Part shown: one piece after another, positions 45,519-53,162 of the stretch
Layout: each line of letters starts with the position of its first letter
Position numbering within the stretch: the first letter of the stretch is position 1
Source: Denitrobacterium sp024691475
Lineage (GTDB): Bacteria > Actinomycetota > Coriobacteriia > Coriobacteriales > Eggerthellaceae
NCBI GenBank assembly: GCA_024691475.1
Contig: JAILNP010000026.1
Location: 4,945 to 68,944 of the forward strand
Direction: 5' to 3'
Length of the DNA: 64,000 bases
The notes under the pieces: generated by a model
The model's input: the letters and a program-made list of their open reading frames with translations, nothing else
Told to the model about the DNA's origin: nothing
The model's database searches: none
Translations under genes and position numbers: made by a program

Positions 45519-47021
45519 CTAGTGCGTTTCCTCGAGCATGTCCATGAGCTCCTGCTTCGAGCTCACGCCGAGCTTGCGGTAGATGTGCGTGGTGTGCGTC
45601 TTTACCGTGCCCGTGGTTACGAACAGGGCGTCGGCAATGTAGGGCAAGCTGCGTCCGCGCGCTAGATAGCGGTATACCTCTGCTTCGCGCTTCGTAAGGC
45701 CGTGCTCCTCGCAGATGCGCGTCATGCGTTCTTCCAGGATGTCCTTTTCGCTGGTTTCCTCGTGTGGCGGTTCGACTGGTGTGGCAGACGTGCTTTCGGG
45801 GGTCGCATGAGTGGTCGATGCCAGGCTTTCCGTTTGGGCGATAAGCATGAAGAACAGCAGGAGCATGCTTGCCCCGCAGATGACGGAGAGCGTGGGGATG
45901 TCGCCGGGCAGCATTGCGGGCAGCTGCTTTCCCATGAGGTGTCCGCAGAGCACGACGCCTGAAATGAGGGCCTGGCCTACGGCGAATGCCAGCAGGGGAG
46001 AAAGCCCCTCTTCCTGGATGCTCTGGGTGATGACGACGTATACGATTACCTGCAGGAAGAACGCTGCGCCATTCGTGAACATGCCGCCTACGCCAAAGGC
46101 GCTTTCCCCGAACACCAGTATTCCCACAAGGCCTACCGCGGTGAACGACAGCGTAAGGCGGTAGAGGCTGGGCACGGATAGGGTGTCGTCGGAATAGGCA
46201 AGCGGCACAAGTGACATGGTGGCGATGAGCGCGCAGATGATGGTGGCCATGCTGAAGAGCGTGGTGGCAAGCTCGTACGATGTTCCCATGAGGAACGAGC
46301 TCACCAGGTTGCCTACGAATGAGGCAGCTATCAGGATGGCGATCTGGCGCCAGGGCAGAAGGCGGGTCTCCCATGCGCCTGCACTTACTTCGCCCGGCAT
46401 TTTCCCTGCCTGCGTCGTGGTGGGGAAGACGTCGAACGTTTGGGCGTGACGGGCACCCGCATCGATCCTCCAGAGCAGCCAGGACCCTATGGGCAGCAGC
46501 ACGATGATGATGTCGTCGATGGGCGAGGGGATAAGGGGCACGACCAGGTATTCCAAGTATGCGAGCAGGAATGATATAACCACCAGCGGCCGCGTGCGCT
46601 TCGTTCCCAGGCTGAATCGGGCGCCCCATGCGCAGCTGAGCAGGGTAACGCTTATGCCGTCGATGGCGCCGCAAGCGATCATGAGCCCCTGCAGGTTGGC
46701 GTTGAGCGCAAATGATACGCCCACGGAGGAGGTGCAGGTGGCAAGGGCCGCTGCCAACAGCACGCCCCGGTGCACGCGAATCGTTCGCAGGCGCGAGATG
46801 ACGAGGAGCGTTATGGCGAAGAGGACGACTACGCCTTGCGATGCGAAGAACCCATTCTCGAGGCCCACGTTCGTGGACGAATCGAATTGCGAGGGAAACA
46901 TGGCGGGGCTGAGGTAGCAGAGAAAGCCCCACGCCCATAGGAAAGAGGACCCTACGCCTACGCGTAGCGTCTCTAGCGCGCCTTCCCATTGGGTTGACGC
47001 ATGCGTCCCTTTCGATTGCAT
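45519..47021 (-). CDS. polytopic membrane LuxR-family transcriptional regulator
   Basis: A 500-aa regulator with about twelve hydrophobic segments over residues 15-405 and a C-terminal LuxR helix-turn-helix (about 430-495; LTKREAEVYRYLARG, then VTTGTVKTHTTHIYRKL). The start chosen is ATG 47021 (MQSKGTHAST) with GGGAGG upstream; the frame extends to 47132 with a polar stretch and no site. It is divergent from the flavoprotein at 47243 by 221 bases, and together they lie between two copies of an inverted repeat. Confidence 0.88.
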   Translation of the reverse strand: MQSKGTHASTQWEGALETLRVGVGSSFLWAWGFLCYLSPAMFPSQFDSSTNVGLENGFFASQGVVVLFAITLLVISRLRTIRVHRGVLLAAALATCTSSVGVSFALNANLQGLMIACGAIDGISVTLLSCAWGARFSLGTKRTRPLVVISFLLAYLEYLVVPLIPSPIDDIIIVLLPIGSWLLWRIDAGARHAQTFDVFPTTTQAGKMPGEVSAGAWETRLLPWRQIAILIAASFVGNLVSSFLMGTSYELATTLFSMATIICALIATMSLVPLAYSDDTLSVPSLYRLTLSFTAVGLVGILVFGESAFGVGGMFTNGAAFFLQVIVYVVITQSIQEEGLSPLLAFAVGQALISGVVLCGHLMGKQLPAMLPGDIPTLSVICGASMLLLFFMLIAQTESLASTTHATPESTSATPVEPPHEETSEKDILEERMTRICEEHGLTKREAEVYRYLARGRSLPYIADALFVTTGTVKTHTTHIYRKLGVSSKQELMDMLEETH

Positions 47022-47242
47022 GTACTTGAATCCTCCCGCAATGCGATGGCGTTGCCGTGCGACCGTCGCTTTGTCCTTCGCCCATAGTAACGCATCGGCT
47101 TCGTCGAGGTTGTCCGAACGCGCTGAATTCACCTGCGAGTTTATGGTTTTCTACCCTTTCGGTAGATGCATCAGGCCCTCCTCGAGGGGCATGATGCGGG
47201 CAGTGGGCACGGGGAGGTGCCCAAAGGACAAGGAGGGAAAGA

Positions 47243-48919
47243 ATGAACCAAGAGAACAGCAACGAGCAGACGGGCGTGAGCCGTCGCGGATTCCTCACGG
47301 GCGCTCTGGCAGCGGCTGGCGTAGCCGCTATGGGCATTACGGGATGCTCCAGCCCGAAGGGTGCCAGCGAGAAAGTCGCCGAGACGACGACCAACGCTGT
47401 GTCGGGGGCCATGCAGACCACCGACCCCAGCAAGGCCGTTTGGCCCGTCGTGGAGGAGATCGAGGTAGGTGCTGCGGGCGAAGGCCAGATCGCCTTCGTT
47501 TCCGAGACCATCACCGATTTCGTTGCCGAGCATGACGTTGACGTCGTGGTGTGCGGCCTGGGCCCTGCGGGCGATGCCGCTGCGCTGGCTTGCGCAGAAG
47601 CTGGCCTGAACACGGTCGCCGTGGAAAAGCAGTCCACGGGCAATTACAACTCCGCAACCATCGGCGGCCTGAACACCAAGGTGCATCAGCATTGGGGCAT
47701 GACGTACGACACCGATGCCTTCCTGGCCGACGCCATGATCGACTGCGCGTTCCAGGGCGACATGACGCTGTATAAGCATTGGATTGAGAAGTGCAGCGAG
47801 GCGGTGGACTGGTACATCGGGCATTTCGACAACCAGAATCTCGATGACTACAAGCTCACGTTCGCCGCGGGCGATTTCCCCGATTTCCGCGAGCAGTACG
47901 ATAAGACCTCGCTGTCTCGTTCGTGGAACACGTCCATCAACCTGCCGTATCCTGCTGGTGAGCTTGCGGGCATCCTGGCCGGCATCCTGGAGAAGGCGGG
48001 CGTCAAGATCCGCTACAACACTCCTGCGTGCCAGCTCGTCCAGGATTCTTCGGGCAAGGTCACGGGCGTTATCGTGAAGAGCAGCGATGGCTACGAGAAG
48101 TACAACTGCGCTAAGGGCGTGGTGCTCGCAACGGGCGGTTACGAGTTCAACAAGCAGATGCTCAAGGAGCGCTGCCGTCCGCGTAGCGTGCCTGGCTCCT
48201 GGCTCACCGGTGCGTTTGGCAACACGGGCGACGGCCATCAGATGGGCCTGGCCGTGGGTGCGGCGGAAGATGAGTTCCCTCAGGCCATCATGCTCGACCC
48301 CGAGCAGCTCATGCCCTACATGCGCGTGAACAAGCTGGGCAAGCGCTTCACGCCCGAGTACGAGCCCTATGGCCATTTGGCCCTGGCCATCCAGGCGCAG
48401 CCCGAGGCATACGACTACTACATCGTGGATAGCGCCCTGGCTACGAAGATTGACAAGATTTGGACGCCCAGCTCTTCTTGCTACGGTCCCAAGGAAGTGT
48501 GGGTTGCCGCTGCAACGAGCCCCAACGCCGTGCAGGCCGATACCATCGAGGAGCTGGCGAAGAAGCTCGACGTGCCGGCGGATGCCCTCGTTGCCACGGT
48601 GAAGCGTTGGAACGAGATGGCCGCTGCGGGCAAGGACGAGGACTTCAACTTCCCGGGCGACATGATGATGACGCTCGACACGCCTCCGTACTACGCCACC
48701 AAGGAATTCGCCGACGGCCTGTGCACGGCGGGTGGCCTGCTGGTGGATACCGAGTGCCGCGTGCTCGACCATGACCGCAACCCCATCGAGGGCCTGTTCG
48801 CTGCGGGCCTCACGTCGGGTGGCATGTTCTACAACACCTATCCGCATAACCTGAACTGCCTGTCGCATACGCGCAACTGCCTGATGGGCTATACCATCGG
48901 TCAGGTGCTCGGCGCCTAG
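47243..48919 (+). CDS. Tat-exported lipoprotein FAD-dependent reductase
   Basis: A 558-aa member of the same exported flavoprotein family as those at 3827 and 58409, but clearly diverged. Tat motif SRRGFLTG and lipobox ITGC. The FAD motif reads VVVCGLGPAGDAAALACAEA (the first Gly of the usual GxGxxG lies after a Cys). The C-terminal cap GLFAAGLTSGGMFYNTYPHN differs from both paralogues, implying another substrate. No FMN or heme domain. AAGGAGGG before the ATG. Probably controlled by the divergent regulator. Confidence 0.86.
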   Translation: MNQENSNEQTGVSRRGFLTGALAAAGVAAMGITGCSSPKGASEKVAETTTNAVSGAMQTTDPSKAVWPVVEEIEVGAAGEGQIAFVSETITDFVAEHDVDVVVCGLGPAGDAAALACAEAGLNTVAVEKQSTGNYNSATIGGLNTKVHQHWGMTYDTDAFLADAMIDCAFQGDMTLYKHWIEKCSEAVDWYIGHFDNQNLDDYKLTFAAGDFPDFREQYDKTSLSRSWNTSINLPYPAGELAGILAGILEKAGVKIRYNTPACQLVQDSSGKVTGVIVKSSDGYEKYNCAKGVVLATGGYEFNKQMLKERCRPRSVPGSWLTGAFGNTGDGHQMGLAVGAAEDEFPQAIMLDPEQLMPYMRVNKLGKRFTPEYEPYGHLALAIQAQPEAYDYYIVDSALATKIDKIWTPSSSCYGPKEVWVAAATSPNAVQADTIEELAKKLDVPADALVATVKRWNEMAAAGKDEDFNFPGDMMMTLDTPPYYATKEFADGLCTAGGLLVDTECRVLDHDRNPIEGLFAAGLTSGGMFYNTYPHNLNCLSHTRNCLMGYTIGQVLGA

Positions 48920-48968
48920 CGATTCGCCTTCCATATGCAGCCCGCCCCCCTCCCAGGGCTGCATGCCG

Positions 48969-48997
48969 GGCCCGCTGCCTCCTGCGGCGGGCCTTTT
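48969..48997 (+). terminator. rho-independent terminator of the flavoprotein gene
   Basis: A 10-bp GC-rich stem (GGCCCGCTGC with GCGGCGGGCC, one T-G pair), loop CTCCT, followed by TTTT. Confidence 0.88.
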
Positions 48998-49017
48998 GCG
49001 TGCGTGAGGGCGTGGGC

Positions 49018-49102
49018 GTGAGCGGGGGACGGAGGTTTGTTCATGCAATGAGTAGGGGCTTTGCGTGAGCGAAACCGTGAACTAACCTCCGCCCCCGTTC
49101 AC
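49018..49102. repeat. REP-like inverted repeat element, copy B
   Basis: Arms 49018-49045 and 49076-49102 are inverted copies. The left arm contains GGGGGACGGAGGTTTGTTCA, nearly the same as the arms at 45428-45517. The two elements flank one LuxR/flavoprotein pair. The form resembles bacterial REP/BIME elements moved by single-strand (RAYT-type) transposases. No such transposase gene is in the window. Confidence 0.7.
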
Positions 49103-49170
49103 TCGTCCCTTGTTCGTGCTCTGCGCGTGCCGTATCATCGTGCCAACGCCATTCGGGGGCAGGGGAGCGT

Positions 49171-49920
49171 ATGGGTTCACGGGAAAGCAAGATGCGTCGT
49201 CCGAGCGTTCGTCGTGCTGCGCCAGGGGTCGATTCTGGTCGCTCTCTGGCCTTGGGCCTTGCGGTGATTGCGGTCTTGCTGGTGCTTGCCGTTGCCGGCA
49301 TTGTCGTTACGTGCACTCAGCAGCCCAACGACCAGCCTGCGGACGGGGTCGTCACCGATGTTCGCGATGAAAGCGAGCCGCTTGAAGGCGATGATGACGA
49401 CGATGCTGCCGACGAGGACATCGTCTCCCAGTACCTCTTCGCGCAAGGCCTCGACGCCGCGCATGTTACGGCCATCATGGGCAATATTCGCCAGGAAAGC
49501 GGTTTCGAGCCCAATGCATGCGATGGGAAATACTATGGTCTGTTCATGCTCAGTGGCGATCGCTTTGAATCCCTGTACGCGTATGCGCAGGCCAAGGGTA
49601 CAGCATGGAGTGACACGCGTACGCAGATCGAATTTGCCTACGGCGAGTTGTCGGGTAGCGGGGAGGCGGCCGATTACGCTGCCGCCTTGGATATGTACCT
49701 TGCGGGATACGACACGGCGCTTAATGCCTTCAACGCATACGAGGGCGTAGATTCTGCAACCGAATACTTTGCCCTTGCCTACGAACGCTGCGTAGGGGGT
49801 AGCGATTATAGCGCCATCGCCAGCGAGCTGACCGGCGGAAAGTATACGTCGCTTCAGCAGCTTTCCAAGCGCCAGTCGTTCGCGGCGAGCTATTACGAGG
49901 GCTTTACTCAGAGCGAATAA
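49171..49920 (+). CDS. membrane-anchored phage-tail-lysozyme-like cell wall hydrolase
   Basis: A 249-aa protein. A basic N-terminus and one membrane helix (about 28-48), an acidic spacer (EGDDDDDAADED), then a lysozyme-like domain of the Phage_lysozyme2 type starting VTAIMGNIRQESGFEPNACD, where the Glu of QESGF would be the catalytic acid. The domain faces outside. It could trim peptidoglycan, or be a relic of phage or conjugative-element origin. No other phage genes are near. AGGGGAG precedes the ATG. Confidence 0.7.
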   Translation: MGSRESKMRRPSVRRAAPGVDSGRSLALGLAVIAVLLVLAVAGIVVTCTQQPNDQPADGVVTDVRDESEPLEGDDDDDAADEDIVSQYLFAQGLDAAHVTAIMGNIRQESGFEPNACDGKYYGLFMLSGDRFESLYAYAQAKGTAWSDTRTQIEFAYGELSGSGEAADYAAALDMYLAGYDTALNAFNAYEGVDSATEYFALAYERCVGGSDYSAIASELTGGKYTSLQQLSKRQSFAASYYEGFTQSE

Positions 49921-49992
49921 CGCCCCAGCGTGGGGCGGGCGTACGTTGGGGCGCATAAAGTAAGGCGCCCAGCCGAGGAACGCCGGGCGCCT
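49921..49992 (+). terminator. two hairpins after the lysozyme-like gene
   Basis: CGCCCCA-GCG-TGGGGCG (49921-49937) starts right after the stop codon, and an 8-bp stem AGGCGCCC with GGGCGCCT spans 49963-49992. No long T run follows, so these are candidate terminators or mRNA ends only. Confidence 0.4.
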
Positions 49993-50019
49993 AGGGGGTT
50001 TATTCGGTTGTGCGCGCTG

Positions 50020-50151
50020 CTAGAGCAAGTGCTGCATCATGGCTGCCTGCACGTTTACGCTGCGCATGCGTGCGAAGGGGCGCATGGGACCCGTGCTCTG
50101 TATACGCGGAATGGGGCCCGTCTGGGCCATATCTGACTGCTTCGCATTCAT
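50020..50151 (-). CDS. possible 43-aa small protein
   Basis: ATG 50151 opens a frame beginning MNAKQSDMAQTGPIPRIQS and ending AAMMQHLL, downstream of and in the same direction as the winged-helix gene at 50287. The protein contains a TGPIP/TGPMR near-repeat. GAGGG stands about 10 bases upstream. The composition is not random-looking, but no family is recognised. The remaining sequence to 50286 shows nothing else. Confidence 0.3.
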   Translation of the reverse strand: MNAKQSDMAQTGPIPRIQSTGPMRPFARMRSVNVQAAMMQHLL

Positions 50152-50286
50152 GCTGCGATACCCACCCTCGCTTGAGAGATATGGGCACAACGGCTCTTGT
50201 TTTAGATTTCCCTTACCCGCAAACACTCGTTTGGACGATAGGAACATGGGAGCCCCTCTCCACGCTGCCAACCCCAACTACCGTAC

Positions 50287-50610
50287 CTACGCCAGCTTGG
50301 ATTGCTGCTGTTCCTGTTCCATGGCATTGAGCTGATCGATGTAGTCGATTACTTGGGTTCCCAGCGGGGTTACGACGTAGCCGCTTCGCGCGCGGTACTT
50401 CTGAATGCACCCAACCGCAACCAATGCCTGCATGAGCGGGTTCAGCTTTCCTTTGCTGACGTGGAAGAGCTCGGCGATCTCTTCCTGGCTCTCGCGGACT
50501 CGCTCACCATCCACCGTACCTACCTGTAGTTTGCTCAAGAGCTGAAGCAGGCGATAGGTGTCTGACGTGAGCAAGCCCACGAGGGTGTGTGTTGCGTTTA
50601 AGTGCTGCAT
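50287..50610 (-). CDS. small winged-helix DNA-binding protein
   Basis: A 107-aa protein. TSDTYRLLQLLSKLQ is followed by a helix-turn-helix, SQEEIAELFHVSKGKLNPLM, and a wing ALVAVGCIQKYRARSGYVV, ending in a Gln-rich tail. It looks like a MarR/PadR-size or replication-type winged helix of unassigned family. ATG 50610 has no ribosome site but has a -10 box 9 bases upstream, suggesting a leaderless transcript. Longer in-frame starts exist further upstream, but they would cover the promoter. Confidence 0.7.
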   Translation of the reverse strand: MQHLNATHTLVGLLTSDTYRLLQLLSKLQVGTVDGERVRESQEEIAELFHVSKGKLNPLMQALVAVGCIQKYRARSGYVVTPLGTQVIDYIDQLNAMEQEQQQSKLA

Positions 50611-50619
50611 TTGATTCAG

Positions 50620-50647
50620 ATTATAGTCATTGGTACAAAAAAGTAAA
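50620..50647 (-). promoter_or_regulatory. strong promoter of the small winged-helix gene
   Basis: On the minus strand TTTACT (50647-50642) and TATAAT (50625-50620) are 16 bases apart. Transcription would begin about 3 bases before the ATG. Together with the opposing rseP promoter this accounts for the 308-base gap 50611-50918, which is AT-rich near 50620-50720 and otherwise featureless. Confidence 0.6.
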
Positions 50648-50837
50648 CTCATAAAGTACAGAAAAATAGACCAAAGCGAATAGAAGACGTTGCCGACCCG
50701 AGAAAAATAAGGCGGTATATAGGTCATGTGTTGTGCGTTGGCTAGGTTTGTTGCAACAGGAACGTAACGGCGCGCTGGCTGGCTAGGGTGGGGGACTGCA
50801 TCAGCTGGATTACGGTATCGTGGGCTTTTACGACTGC

Positions 50838-50868
50838 TTGGGCGCGTGGGCATGCGGGCTTCTATAAT
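50838..50868 (+). promoter_or_regulatory. promoter of rseP-ispG
   Basis: TTGGGC (50838-50843) and TATAAT (50863-50868) lie 19 bases apart, about 50 bases before the rseP start. This promoter would let rseP-ispG run without read-through from dxr. Confidence 0.45.
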
Positions 50869-50918
50869 GGCAAGGCATAGCGATTCGCCCCATATGAGGG
50901 CTTGAAAGGATTTCGTGC

Positions 50919-51995
50919 ATGGATGTCTTGCTGATGATTCTGTATTGCGCGATTGTGCTTGGCATTCTCGTCGTGATACATGAGGGCGGCCATTTTCTGG
51001 CTGCGCGCGCATTTGGAGTGCGCGTCACCGAGTTCATGGTCGGTCTGCCCGGTCCGCGTGTGGGCTTCATGTTCAAGGGCACGCGCTTTGGCGTGACGGC
51101 TGTGCCCCTGGGTGGTTACGCCCGCGTTTGCGGCATGGAAGCGGGCGAAGAAAGCCCGCATTTGGCGGGCACGTTGGCCTTCGTACGCGAGCGCGGCGTC
51201 GTGAACATGGAAGATGTTGCCCAAGAGCTGGGCATTTCCGACGACGAGGCGTATCACGCGCTCGACGAGCTTTCGGAATGGGGAACCATCGCGGGCCCAC
51301 GTAGGAGCGACAAGTACAACACGTATCGCACGTTGTCGTCGAAAGCGGCGTGCGATGGCGGCTCGTACAAGGAAGGCGATCCGCGTCCGCCGCTTAGTGA
51401 CGTGGAGGCGTTCCTGAGCGAGGAGCGCAGCAAGCAGTACCGCTCCCTGCCGTTTTGGAAGCGCTGCGTCATTCTGTTGGCGGGCCCGGGTGTGAACTTG
51501 CTGTTTGCCCTGCTCGTATTCGTGATCGTCTATTCGTTCGTGGGTGTTGACGCCACGAATTCCGCGGGCGAGACCGTGCATATCCAGGTAGATCCACTGC
51601 GTGCCATCATGGCGGGGCTTAGCTACATCGGCATGGTCATCATGGCCGTTGGGCAGCTATTCAATCCCGTAACGGCCGCTCAGACGGTTTCCGATTCCAC
51701 GAGCGTCGTGGGCATCGCGGTGCTCTCGAAGAGTGCAGCCGAAGCTGGCCTCATTTCGTTCTCCATGTTCACGGCTATGATTTCCGTGTCGCTGGGGATT
51801 ATGAACATGCTGCCCATCCCGCCTTTGGATGGCGGCCGCTTCGTGGTGGAAATCTACCAGCGCATTCGACGTCGCAACGTGGGGCAAACTGCCATAAATC
51901 GGTTGAGCATGGTGGGCATGGCCCTGTTCATGCTGCTGTTCGTGGTCATGCTCAATCAGGACATTCAACGGTTCATTTTCGGGAATTGGGGGTAA
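50919..51995 (+). CDS. rseP: RseP/site-2-type zinc metalloprotease with winged-helix-like insert and no PDZ domain
   Basis: A 358-aa intramembrane protease (M50). The first membrane helix holds the zinc motif HEGGH (residues 21-25), and a C-terminal helix holds NMLPIPPLDGGRF with the third ligand Asp. Where RseP relatives carry a PDZ domain, residues about 85-165 instead contain FVRERGVVNMEDVAQELGIS and DDEAYHALDELSEWGTI, which look like a winged-helix fold. AAAGGA precedes the ATG. It starts the rseP-ispG pair that in other actinobacteria follows dxr directly. Probable role: regulated intramembrane proteolysis or signal-peptide clearance. Confidence 0.9.
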   Translation: MDVLLMILYCAIVLGILVVIHEGGHFLAARAFGVRVTEFMVGLPGPRVGFMFKGTRFGVTAVPLGGYARVCGMEAGEESPHLAGTLAFVRERGVVNMEDVAQELGISDDEAYHALDELSEWGTIAGPRRSDKYNTYRTLSSKAACDGGSYKEGDPRPPLSDVEAFLSEERSKQYRSLPFWKRCVILLAGPGVNLLFALLVFVIVYSFVGVDATNSAGETVHIQVDPLRAIMAGLSYIGMVIMAVGQLFNPVTAAQTVSDSTSVVGIAVLSKSAAEAGLISFSMFTAMISVSLGIMNMLPIPPLDGGRFVVEIYQRIRRRNVGQTAINRLSMVGMALFMLLFVVMLNQDIQRFIFGNWG

Positions 51996-51998
51996 TCG

Positions 51999-53063
51999 GT
52001 GAAACCTTGTCAGCAAACGCGTCAGGTTATGGTTGGGTCGGTGCCCGTGGGCGGGGGCGCTCCGTGTGCCGTGCAGTCCATGGCGTGCATGCCCGCCGAC
52101 GACGTGCAGGCTAATCTTAGCCAGATTCGGCGTCTGGCCGATGCGGGCTGCGAAATCGTGCGTGTTGCCATTCCGCGACGCAATTGTCTCGACGCGTTCC
52201 AACGTATCTGCGAGGAGTCCCCGTTGCCCGTGGTGGCCGACGTTCATTTCGATGCGCAGATTGCCATCGAAGCAGCCCGTAGGGGAGCGGCGAAGCTGCG
52301 CATCAATCCCGGTAACATCGGGGGCCTGGCCAAGACTGACGCCGTCATCGATGCCGCAGGCGAAGCGGGCATTCCCATTCGCGTGGGAGTGAATGCCGGC
52401 TCGCTTGACGATGCCCTTGCCGAGCGCGATGACCTTACGCTGCCCGAAAAGCTCGTGGAGAGCGCCGCGGGCTACGTGGAGTACTTCGAGGGTAGGGGCT
52501 TTACCGACTTGGTGGTTTCGGCGAAGGCCAGCGACGTGCCCACCACGGTGGCTGCGTATCGCCTGCTTTCCCGTCGCTTGCCCCAGGTGCCGCTGCATAT
52601 TGGCGTTACCGAAGCGGGCACGCTCTTCCAGGGCTTGGTGAAATCCGCTTCTGGCCTGGGCATCCTTCTGGAAGAGGGCATTGGCGACACCATGCGCATT
52701 TCGCTTACCGACGACCCGGTGCAGGAAATTCATGCCTGCTGGTCGTTGCTCTCGGCGCTGGGCCTGCGTCGTCGCAGCCCCGAATTGGTGAGCTGCCCCA
52801 CCTGCGGCCGCTGCCAGGTGGACCTCATCGGCTTGGCCAAGGAAGTCGACGAACGCCTGCGCACTGTGGCAAACCCCATCAAGGTGGCCGTCATGGGCTG
52901 CGTGGTGAATGGCCCCGGCGAGGCGGCCGATGCCGATATTGGCGTAGCATGCGGGGCAGGGCAGGGCGTCATCTTCAAGGGCGGAAGCACCTTGCGCAAG
53001 GTTCCCGAAGACCAGATCGTCGAAGCGCTCATGGCCGAAATCGCCAAGCTTCCGCAGAAGTAG
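51999..53063 (+). CDS. ispG: 4-hydroxy-3-methylbut-2-enyl diphosphate synthase
   Basis: A 354-aa [4Fe-4S] enzyme of the MEP pathway (GcpE). The TIM-barrel half includes LRINPGNIG. The C-terminal cluster motif is SCPTCGRCQVDL with a third Cys in VMGCVVNGPGEA. GTG start 3 bases after the rseP stop, with GGGGG as ribosome site. Acts after DXR (30957) in the same pathway, though now on a separate transcription unit. Confidence 0.96.
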   Translation: MKPCQQTRQVMVGSVPVGGGAPCAVQSMACMPADDVQANLSQIRRLADAGCEIVRVAIPRRNCLDAFQRICEESPLPVVADVHFDAQIAIEAARRGAAKLRINPGNIGGLAKTDAVIDAAGEAGIPIRVGVNAGSLDDALAERDDLTLPEKLVESAAGYVEYFEGRGFTDLVVSAKASDVPTTVAAYRLLSRRLPQVPLHIGVTEAGTLFQGLVKSASGLGILLEEGIGDTMRISLTDDPVQEIHACWSLLSALGLRRRSPELVSCPTCGRCQVDLIGLAKEVDERLRTVANPIKVAVMGCVVNGPGEAADADIGVACGAGQGVIFKGGSTLRKVPEDQIVEALMAEIAKLPQK

Positions 53064-53162
53064 ACGCTTGTCGGGCTCTCACGTTCGCTCATTCGTTGAA
53101 AATGCTAGGCGCGCCGTGTGTTTGCGCTAATATAGGCGCGTTGTAGACAGATAGGATTCCAG

